From Caloramator proteoclasticus DSM 10124 (GTDB lineage Bacteria > Bacillota > Clostridia > Clostridiales > Caloramatoraceae), in the NCBI RefSeq assembly GCF_900129265.1, contig NZ_FQVG01000004.1:32639-96638 (forward strand): DNA of 64,000 bases, read 5' to 3'. The position numbers and the translations under genes were made by a program. Positions 8,642 to 15,367 of this stretch are shown here, piece by piece. Position 1 is the first letter of the stretch. Every line of letters begins with the position of its first letter. A model generated the notes under the pieces. That model saw only the letters and a list, made by a program, of their open reading frames with translations, had not been told where the DNA came from and searched no databases.

Positions 8642-8892
8642 ATAGTTTAATTATAGTTTCAATATTTTATATTTTATTAGCATTAGCTCTTTCATATAGA
8701 GTGTTTAAGGGGCCAAGTGCTGTAGACAGAGTAGTAGCAGCAGATAGCATAGATTTGTTAACTGTAGTTGCACTTGTTCTGTTTTCAGTATTTAGCAAAA
8801 GAGCTATCTACTTAGATATTGCACTAACTATTGCAATACTTGGCTTCATAGGAACACTATTAATTTCAAAGTATCTGGAGGGAAAACTATGA
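8638..8892 (+). CDS. mrpF: Mrp-type antiporter subunit F (MbhB-like)
   Basis: A small protein of 84 residues with three transmembrane helices and the MrpF signature YRVFKGPSAVDRVVAADSIDLL. I chose the GTG at 8638: it overlaps the mrpE stop (GTGA), and AAGGAGG at 8623-8629 is 8 bp upstream. An in-frame TTG at 8632 would be too close to that site. Confidence 0.9.
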   Translation: MNSLIIVSIFYILLALALSYRVFKGPSAVDRVVAADSIDLLTVVALVLFSVFSKRAIYLDIALTIAILGFIGTLLISKYLEGKL

Positions 8893-9224
8893 TATATGTA
8901 GCTTATATTTTTATGATAATAGGTTGTTTTTTTGCCTTTGCAGGTACTGTAGGTGTTTTAAGAATGCCTGATGCATATTGTAGAATGCAATCAAGTACAA
9001 ACATAGCAACACTTGGTACCTTAGGTGCATTACTTGGTGGATTTATTTTTTCATTAACATTAAAAAATACATCAATGGCTTTAAAAATATTGTTTATAGC
9101 AATTTTTATAATAATAACAAATCCAGTAGCTGGACATGCTATTTGTAAGGCAGCATATAAATCAGGTGTTAAAGCTGAAAAATTGACATGTGATGATTAT
9201 GGGAGGGATTTTCCTAATGAATAA
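8889..9224 (+). CDS. mrpG: Mrp-type antiporter subunit G (MbhC-like)
   Basis: A 111-residue MrpG/PhaG-family protein with three hydrophobic helices and the motif GTVGVLRMPDAYCRMQSSTNIATLG. It overlaps mrpF by an ATGA junction. Together E, F and G form the small-subunit part of the ion-translocating module. Confidence 0.92.
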   Translation: MIYVAYIFMIIGCFFAFAGTVGVLRMPDAYCRMQSSTNIATLGTLGALLGGFIFSLTLKNTSMALKILFIAIFIIITNPVAGHAICKAAYKSGVKAEKLTCDDYGRDFPNE

Positions 9225-9465
9225 TATTGTTTTATTAAATATATTAATTTTAATTGGTATTCTTGTTTCAGCCATCTTAACAGTTTATTTCGATGATTTA
9301 TTGTCATCTATTGTTGCATTAGGAGCTGTAGGTTCATTTGTTGCACTTGAATTTATACTACTACACGCACCTGATGTTGCAATTGCAGAGGCTGCAGTAG
9401 GTGTTGTACTACAACCAGTTATATTTATTGTAGCCCTTAATAAAGTAAGGGGGGTTAGAAAATGA
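9217..9465 (+). CDS. mbhD: MbhD-like subunit (DUF4040; MrpA C-terminal segment)
   Basis: An 82-residue, almost wholly hydrophobic protein matching the stretch of MrpA that exists as the separate MbhD subunit in membrane-bound hydrogenases (FDDLLSSIVALGAVGSFVALEFILLHAPDVAIAEAAVG). The conserved charged residues within the membrane helices are present. The ATG at 9217 is preceded by GGGAGG at 9201-9206 and overlaps the end of mrpG. The longer frame from 9190 lacks such a site. Confidence 0.85.
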   Translation: MNNIVLLNILILIGILVSAILTVYFDDLLSSIVALGAVGSFVALEFILLHAPDVAIAEAAVGVVLQPVIFIVALNKVRGVRK

Positions 9466-9803
9466 AGAAGTTTTTAACATACTTTTCATTAACAGTCTTT
9501 TTAATAATAGGTTGCTATACAGCATTGGAAATGTCAAAATTAGCACCAACATTTGATGGTGAAAAGATAAATGTTGTTGAATTATATAATAATCCCCAAA
9601 ATTATGATTATAATGATGTGGATGGAGTAGCAAATTTAATGGTTAAGCAAACAATTGATAAAACACACGCAATTAACGCTGTTACAGCAATAGTTTTTGA
9701 CTTTAGAGGCTACGATACGTTAGGCGAATCCTTTGTATTATTTACTGCCATTTCAGGTACTGTTGTAATTCTAAGAAATGCTATGAAAGGAAGGGCAGAT
9801 TAA
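9462..9803 (+). CDS. mbhE: MbhE-like hydrogenase subunit
   Basis: A 113-residue protein with an N-terminal transmembrane helix, a hydrophilic middle, and the RGYDTLGESFVLFTA motif leading into a second helix. This is the signature of subunit E of H2-evolving membrane-bound hydrogenases and the equivalent piece of MrpA. ATGA overlap with the preceding gene. With MbhD it replaces the C-terminal part of a full MrpA. There is no separate MrpA-size gene here. Confidence 0.85.
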   Translation: MKKFLTYFSLTVFLIIGCYTALEMSKLAPTFDGEKINVVELYNNPQNYDYNDVDGVANLMVKQTIDKTHAINAVTAIVFDFRGYDTLGESFVLFTAISGTVVILRNAMKGRAD

Positions 9804-9804
9804 T

Positions 9805-10257
9805 ATGAGCAATAAGAATATTAAGGTTAAAGATTATATAATTAAATCTGCTGCAGACTTTTTTACACCTATCGGATTAGTCCTTGGACTTTATATAATT
9901 TTACACGGACACTTGAGCCCAGGCGGAGGTTTCCAGGGTGGTGTAATTGTTGCTTCAGCAGTAGTTTTAATCTACTTAGGTTATGGATATGAAAAATCAT
10001 CAAGTACTTTTAAACCAAATATATTAAAAAAGAGTGAAGCAATAGGTGCATTGATGTATACATTCTTTGCGTTACTTGGTATATTTTATGCAGCAAATTT
10101 CTGTAGAAATGTATTCTTTAATATTGGAAATCCAGGCGATCTATTTAGTTCAGGTACAATATTTTTAATGAATGCAGCAGTTGGATATAAGGTTTTAACA
10201 GGCGTAGGATTTTTAATATTATTAATGTTTGGTTTATTAGGTAATAAAGAAGCATAG
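9805..10257 (+). CDS. mrpB: Mrp-type antiporter subunit B (MbhF-like)
   Basis: A 150-residue MnhB-domain protein with four hydrophobic helices. The diagnostic LYIILHGHLSPGGGFQGGV motif is in the first third. Starts 1 bp after mbhE. Confidence 0.92.
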   Translation: MSNKNIKVKDYIIKSAADFFTPIGLVLGLYIILHGHLSPGGGFQGGVIVASAVVLIYLGYGYEKSSSTFKPNILKKSEAIGALMYTFFALLGIFYAANFCRNVFFNIGNPGDLFSSGTIFLMNAAVGYKVLTGVGFLILLMFGLLGNKEA

Positions 10258-10271
10258 ATAGGGGTGATTAA

Positions 10272-10622
10272 ATGTTATTAATGAATTATATAACGTGTAT
10301 AATTCTAATTGTATTAGGTTTATATACAATAGTTACAAAGAAAAACTTAATGAAAATTGTAATAGGAATGGGACTATTAGATTATGGTATAAACCTACTT
10401 CTTATAAGTGTAGGGTTTAAAGCAGGGGGTACAGCTCCTATATTTACAATAAATGAACTTGACAAAAGCTCCTTCTTCGTTGACCCTGTACCACAGGCAT
10501 TAACACTTACATCAATAGTTATAGGTGCCTGTGTAACAGCTCTTGCTCTTGCATTAGTAGTTATGATTAACAAACATTATGGTACTCTTGATACCGATAA
10601 GGTAAGGAGGTTAAAAGGATGA
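10272..10622 (+). CDS. mrpC: Mrp-type antiporter subunit C (MbhG-like, NuoK fold)
   Basis: A 116-residue NuoK/MrpC homologue with three transmembrane helices and the conserved PVPQALTLTSIVIGACVTALALAL segment. It overlaps mrpD by an ATGA junction. In Mbh the C and D subunits form the antiporter-like core next to the hydrogenase arm. Confidence 0.92.
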   Translation: MLLMNYITCIILIVLGLYTIVTKKNLMKIVIGMGLLDYGINLLLISVGFKAGGTAPIFTINELDKSSFFVDPVPQALTLTSIVIGACVTALALALVVMINKHYGTLDTDKVRRLKG

Positions 10623-12514
10623 CACAACATTTGCCAATTTTATCTATAATTTCTTTGTTCATTGGAGCATTTATAGTAGCATTAATAAAAGAAAAAAATG
10701 AAATGCTAAGAAATACAATAGTATTAATTGCTACATTTTTATCATTTGTTTTTACAATAATGATGTACAGACCAATCATTCTTGAAGGAAACATATTAAC
10801 GTATTGGATGGGAAATTGGGAGCCTATTAAAGACTGGGCTATTGGTATAGGTCTTGAAGTTGATCAATTAAGTTTATTCTTTGGTTTATTTATATCACTA
10901 TCAATAGTTCTATCAGCACTTTATTCTTTTAGATATATTGAAAGGGAAACAGGAAAAGACAAGTACTATGTTTTATTCTTAATGATGTCAGCAAGTGTAA
11001 TGGGTTTTATATTTACTGGAGACCTTTTCAATATGTATGTAATGATTGAAATTATGACTTTTGCATCAGTTGCTTTAACAGCATTTAGAAATGATAGACC
11101 AGAAGCGGTTGAGGCGGGTTTTAAATACATTGCTATTGGTTCTATCGGTTCTTCACTAATACTACTTGCAACTGTAATTATTTATGCACAATTCCATACA
11201 TTAAATCTGGCACAACTTGCTGGTGAGTTATATAATAACTATACAGCTATAACTATTTTTGCACTTGCATTAATGATAGTTGGTTATGCTGTAAAGGTGT
11301 TTGCAGTTCCTACACATTTTGTTGCACCAGATGCTTATATGGTTGCCCCATCATCAATATCAATGCTATTTTCAGGAATAGTCAACAAAGCAGCTGTATA
11401 TGGTATTTTAAGAATAATATATGTTGTATATCAAAGTATGAATTTATCATCAATGCAATTCTTATTAGTATTTTGGGGAACAGTAACTATGTTTATAGGT
11501 GTAACTATGGCTCTTGCCCAACACGACTTTAAAAGACTGTTGGCATTCCATAGTATATCCCAAATTGGTTATGTATTAACAGGTATAGGTTTAACTACTG
11601 CACTTGGTATAACAGGGGGATTGTACCACGCATTAAATCATACACTATTTAAAGGATTATTGTTCCTTTGTGCTGGTGCAGTATTCTATGCAACAGGAAC
11701 TACCGACCTTGATAAACTTGGCGGACTTGCAAAAAGAATGCCACAAACTACTTTAATCTTTTTAATAGGTGCATTTTCAATAAGCGGTATACCACCATTT
11801 AATGGTTTTGTTTCAAAGTGGATAATATATCAAGCATCATATGAAGCAGGATATGCACCTGTTACAATAATAGCATTAATTGTAAGTGTAATGACATTAG
11901 CTTCTTTTATAAAGGTTGCTCAATCTGCTTTCTTTGGACAATTACCAAAGGAATTTAAAAATGTTGAAGAAGTTCCACTTTCAATGAGAATTCCAATGTG
12001 GATTATGGCGATTTTATGTATTGTAGGTGGTATTGTGCCTTCAACTGTTACAAAATATTTAATTACACCAGCAGCAAATGCAGTTATGAATTCAGCAAAG
12101 TATGTTGAAGTTATGATGGGAAAAGAGTTTGCTTCAAAATTTTACAGTAATTTAGGAAGTGCTCCAGTTATTGATTATAAATTAGCAGGATACTGGCAAC
12201 CAATTGCATGGCTAATTTTATTTGGAATACTACTCCTTGCATTTACATTAGTAGCAGTACTTGGTGGATTTAATCCAAAGAAGTTTAGCTATGCTGATGA
12301 GGAAGATGCAAAATATGACGTATTCTTTAGTGGTGAATCAGCTGAGTTTTCACACGTAGGTGGAAGTGACTTATTCTGGGGCTTAAAATATCAATTCAGA
12401 CATTACTTTGATTTTATGCACAAAATTCATAGTGGATTGGTTAATGACTATGCCCTCTCTGTTGTATTAACAGCAGCAGTAATATTACTTTATGTATTTA
12501 CTTTTGTTAGATAA
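10619..12514 (+). CDS. mrpD: Mrp-type antiporter subunit D (MbhH-like ion pump)
   Basis: A 631-residue NuoL/M/N-family proton-conducting subunit with about 14 or more transmembrane helices. Conserved features include the Glu in FNMYVMIEIMTFASVAL, the Lys in GYAVKVFAVPTHFVAPDAYMVAPSS, and LFKGLLFLCAGA. It is longer than MrpD of Bacillus (about 490 residues) because of a hydrophilic stretch and an extra helix at the C-terminus. This is the single large ion-translocating subunit in the cluster. Confidence 0.92.
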   Translation: MTQHLPILSIISLFIGAFIVALIKEKNEMLRNTIVLIATFLSFVFTIMMYRPIILEGNILTYWMGNWEPIKDWAIGIGLEVDQLSLFFGLFISLSIVLSALYSFRYIERETGKDKYYVLFLMMSASVMGFIFTGDLFNMYVMIEIMTFASVALTAFRNDRPEAVEAGFKYIAIGSIGSSLILLATVIIYAQFHTLNLAQLAGELYNNYTAITIFALALMIVGYAVKVFAVPTHFVAPDAYMVAPSSISMLFSGIVNKAAVYGILRIIYVVYQSMNLSSMQFLLVFWGTVTMFIGVTMALAQHDFKRLLAFHSISQIGYVLTGIGLTTALGITGGLYHALNHTLFKGLLFLCAGAVFYATGTTDLDKLGGLAKRMPQTTLIFLIGAFSISGIPPFNGFVSKWIIYQASYEAGYAPVTIIALIVSVMTLASFIKVAQSAFFGQLPKEFKNVEEVPLSMRIPMWIMAILCIVGGIVPSTVTKYLITPAANAVMNSAKYVEVMMGKEFASKFYSNLGSAPVIDYKLAGYWQPIAWLILFGILLLAFTLVAVLGGFNPKKFSYADEEDAKYDVFFSGESAEFSHVGGSDLFWGLKYQFRHYFDFMHKIHSGLVNDYALSVVLTAAVILLYVFTFVR

Positions 12515-12528
12515 GGAGGGACTGTAAG

Positions 12529-13491
12529 GTGGAATTACTAAAAACGATATTATATATATTGCTTTATCCAGGCTTGATATATTGTGTAATAGGGGGGTTA
12601 ATATTATCAGGTATAGATAGAAAACTTCTTGCAAGAATGCAAAAAAGAATTGGTCCTCCGATATTACAGCCTTTTTATGATTTCTTTAAATTGCTTGGAA
12701 AAGAAACAATAGTGCCAAGAAATGCGGCAAAAAAAGCTTTTTTAGCTGCACCTGTAATAGGTTTAATAAGTTTAATTACAGTATCATTATTCATTCCTGT
12801 TTTTAAGTTTAGTCCATTTAGCACCTATGCTGATTTAATAGTTGTAATATATCTATTAACAATTCCTGCAGTGGCACTAATTGTTGGTGGTTCTGCATCA
12901 GGTTCACCTTATGCAGGGGTTGGTATATCAAGAGAAATGGTTGCTATAATATCCTATGAACTACCTATGGTAGTATCACTGCTTGCTATAGCTAAAAAGG
13001 TAGGATTAGCTTTAAATAATGGGGTAATGACATTTTCATTAGCACAAATAGTTGAATACCAAGCACAAAATGGCCCATTATTTACTAAGATATCTATTAT
13101 ACCAGCTTTTATTGCAATGCTTCTTGTAATTCCTTGTAAAGTAGGAAGCTTGCCATTTGATATTGCAGAAGCAGAAATAGAAATATGTGAAGGACCACTT
13201 GTTGAATATAGTGGAGCTCCGCTTGCAATATTTAAACTAAATCATGCTATAAAAATGCTTGTTATGACATCACTTTTTGTAACACTTTTCTTAAGTGGAG
13301 CAGGAACTGGTATTTTGGTAGTAGACGCTTTAATACAATTTATATTAATAATTATTGTTATGTTCTTCTCAATTACACTTTTAAAGGCCATAACAGCAAG
13401 ATTAAGAGTTGAACAAACTTTAAAATTCTATTGGACTTACCCTACAGCCCTTGCATTTTTAAGTTTAATACTTGTTTATTTTGGGTTGTAA
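12529..13491 (+). CDS. mbhM: Hydrogenase membrane anchor, NuoH-like (MbhM/EchB type)
   Basis: A 320-residue complex I subunit 1 (NuoH) homologue with about eight transmembrane helices. The conserved loop features are present: RKLLARMQKRIGPPILQPFYDFFKLLGKE, then GISREMVAIISYELPMV, then PFDIAEAEIEICEGPLVEYSG. It links the peripheral catalytic arm to the antiporter module. GTG start with AAGGAGGG about 10 bp upstream. Confidence 0.93.
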   Translation: MELLKTILYILLYPGLIYCVIGGLILSGIDRKLLARMQKRIGPPILQPFYDFFKLLGKETIVPRNAAKKAFLAAPVIGLISLITVSLFIPVFKFSPFSTYADLIVVIYLLTIPAVALIVGGSASGSPYAGVGISREMVAIISYELPMVVSLLAIAKKVGLALNNGVMTFSLAQIVEYQAQNGPLFTKISIIPAFIAMLLVIPCKVGSLPFDIAEAEIEICEGPLVEYSGAPLAIFKLNHAIKMLVMTSLFVTLFLSGAGTGILVVDALIQFILIIIVMFFSITLLKAITARLRVEQTLKFYWTYPTALAFLSLILVYFGL

Positions 13492-13507
13492 TTTAGGAGG
13501 TGTTTAA

Positions 13508-13951
13508 ATGTTTGAGAAGCTAATAGAGAAGGGACTTGAAAAATCAGCTTGGTTATATCATTTAAATACAGGTTCTTGTAATGGTTGTGATATTGAACTT
13601 GTGTCAGTTATAACTCCAAGATATGATGCTGAGAGATTTGGATTTAAAATTGCTGGTTCTCCAAGACACGCAGATATTATAGTGGTTTCAGGGCCAATAA
13701 CATCTCAATCAAGAGATAGACTTATAAGAACTTTAGCACAGGTTCCAGATCCTAAGGTTGTTGTTTCATTAGGTTCATGCCCAAGATCCTGTAATGTATT
13801 TAATGGAAGCTATTGTGTAGAAGGTCCATTAGACAAATATACACCAATTGATGTATCAATTGCTGGTTGTCCTCCAAAACCAGAAGCAATAATGGCAGGA
13901 CTTGTTAGAGCTGTTGAAATATTAAAGGAAAAAAGGAGGGCAATGAAATGA
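13508..13951 (+). CDS. mbhJ: Hydrogenase small subunit, NuoB-like (MbhJ/EchC type)
   Basis: A 147-residue small subunit that holds the [4Fe-4S] cluster next to the NiFe site. The ligands are visible as Cys24 and Cys27 (GSCNGC), Cys91 (LGSCP) and Cys121 (AGCPPKPE). Its partner, the large subunit, is encoded about 6 kb upstream, separated by hypAB and the whole Mrp module. It overlaps the ferredoxin gene by ATGA. Confidence 0.94.
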   Translation: MFEKLIEKGLEKSAWLYHLNTGSCNGCDIELVSVITPRYDAERFGFKIAGSPRHADIIVVSGPITSQSRDRLIRTLAQVPDPKVVVSLGSCPRSCNVFNGSYCVEGPLDKYTPIDVSIAGCPPKPEAIMAGLVRAVEILKEKRRAMK

Positions 13952-14403
13952 AATTCCCTTATTTAAAAGAAGCAGTAAAATCATTGTTTTCAAAGCCTTC
14001 AACTGAGAATTTTCCAAAGGAAGTAAAGGAAGCTCCAGAGGGCTATAGAGGAAAAATTGCCTTTTATCCTGAAAAATGTGTAAATTGTGGTATGTGTATT
14101 AGAGTATGTGCCCCAGGTGCAATTACAAGAACAATTGAGAAGGTTGAAGAAGGAGATAAAATAACATTCCAATTTTATATGGGACAATGTACCTTCTGTC
14201 AACTTTGCCAAGACTTCTGTGCGAGAAAAGCAATAGAATTAACAAAGGAATATATAATGATTGCTGAGGATGAGGAAGATTTAATGGTAAGAGGTACTTT
14301 TATTAAAAAGGCACCTCCTAAACCACCTGTACCACCAGCAAAACCAGCTACTCCAGCTGCCAATAATGTTGAAGCAAAAAAGGAAGAAGCGAAGTCTGAA
14401 TAG
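13948..14403 (+). CDS. mbhN: Hydrogenase ferredoxin-type subunit, NuoI-like (MbhN/EchF type)
   Basis: A 151-residue subunit with two [4Fe-4S] sites, CVNCGMCIRVC (Cys44-54) and CTFCQLCQDFC (Cys81-91), which take electrons from soluble ferredoxin. After the core the chain carries a Pro/Ala/Lys-rich tail (about residues 121-151: KAPPKPPVPPAKPATP and then an acidic-basic end) that is unusual for the family. Last gene of the operon, followed by a strong terminator. Confidence 0.93.
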   Translation: MKFPYLKEAVKSLFSKPSTENFPKEVKEAPEGYRGKIAFYPEKCVNCGMCIRVCAPGAITRTIEKVEEGDKITFQFYMGQCTFCQLCQDFCARKAIELTKEYIMIAEDEEDLMVRGTFIKKAPPKPPVPPAKPATPAANNVEAKKEEAKSE

Positions 14404-14409
14404 TTTTTA

Positions 14410-14444
14410 GGCTGTTGACAAAATAGTCAACAGCCATTTTGTTA
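14410..14444 (+). terminator. Terminator of the hydrogenase operon
   Basis: A perfect 10-bp stem, GGCTGTTGAC (14410-14419) with GTCAACAGCC (14426-14435), a 6-nt loop, then ATTTTGTT. Confidence 0.85.
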
Positions 14445-14522
14445 AAAAAAGTAATTTAAAAGCGAGAGTACATATTTAGAATTAAAATTAAAATAAAGTT
14501 TAAAATAAAAGAGAGAAAGTAT

Positions 14523-14551
14523 TTGAAAATTTCATTATTTTAAGTTAAAAT
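14523..14551 (+). promoter_or_regulatory. Promoter of deoC
   Basis: TTGAAA (14523-14528), 17-bp spacer, TAAAAT (14546-14551), about 30 bp before the deoC start codon. No DeoR-type operator is recognised. Confidence 0.6.
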
Positions 14552-14581
14552 ATAAAATGCGACTTTGAAAGGAGGAATAAT

Positions 14582-15259
14582 ATGATTACAAAGGAATATG
14601 TAGCATCTATAATTGACCACACAATACTAAAGGCTGAAACAACTCCTGAAGATGTAAAAAAGGTATGCAGTGAAGCAAAGGAAAATAATTTTGCTTCTGT
14701 ATGCATTAATCCTTGCTATGTTAAGCTTGCAGCAGAAGAATTAAAGGGAACAAATGTAAAGGTTTGTACAGTAATTGGTTTTCCATTAGGAGCAAATTCA
14801 TCAGATGTAAAAGCTTTTGAGACTAAAAAGGCTATAGAAGATGGTGCTCAAGAAGTTGATATGGTTATAAATATAGGAATGTTAAAGGCAAAGGAATATG
14901 AATATGTTAAAAAGGATATTGAAGCTGTAGTGAATGCTGCAAAGGGTAAAGCTTTAGTTAAAGTAATAATTGAAACTTGTTTATTAACTGATGAGGAAAA
15001 GGAAATAGCATGTAAGCTATCAGTTGAAGCAGGTGCAGATTTTGTGAAAACATCAACAGGATTTAGTAAATGGGGAGCTAAAGAAGAAGACGTAAGATTA
15101 ATGAGAAGAGTTGTAGGAAGTGATAAAGGCGTAAAGGCTTCAGGTGGAGTACATAGTTTTGAAGATGCAGTTAGAATGATTGAAGCAGGTGCAAATAGAA
15201 TAGGTGCCAGCTCATCATTAAAGATAATAGGAAAGTCAAGTGAAGAAAAGGCATATTAA
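14582..15259 (+). CDS. deoC: Deoxyribose-phosphate aldolase
   Basis: A 225-residue class I aldolase that splits 2-deoxyribose 5-phosphate into acetaldehyde and glyceraldehyde 3-phosphate in deoxynucleoside catabolism. The Schiff-base Lys lies in FVKTSTGF (Lys156), with the proton-relay Asp93 (EVDMVINIG) and Lys185 (GVKASGGV). Length is normal. It stands alone between two terminators, without the usual deoA/deoB/pdp neighbours. AAAGGAGGA precedes the ATG. Confidence 0.96.
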   Translation: MITKEYVASIIDHTILKAETTPEDVKKVCSEAKENNFASVCINPCYVKLAAEELKGTNVKVCTVIGFPLGANSSDVKAFETKKAIEDGAQEVDMVINIGMLKAKEYEYVKKDIEAVVNAAKGKALVKVIIETCLLTDEEKEIACKLSVEAGADFVKTSTGFSKWGAKEEDVRLMRRVVGSDKGVKASGGVHSFEDAVRMIEAGANRIGASSSLKIIGKSSEEKAY

Positions 15260-15267
15260 TAAATTTT

Positions 15268-15314
15268 AAATTAAAAGTCCTCTATAGGAAAAATAGAGGA
15301 CTTTTAATTTTTTT
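15268..15314 (+). terminator. Terminator after deoC
   Basis: An 18-bp perfect stem (15268-15285 with 15293-15310) built around AGTCCTCTAT / ATAGAGGACT, followed by a T run. Confidence 0.85.
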
Positions 15315-15367
15315 ATCCTTAAAATTACAAATTCAGAATATTATATAATAAGTAAGGAGGTGAGCAT

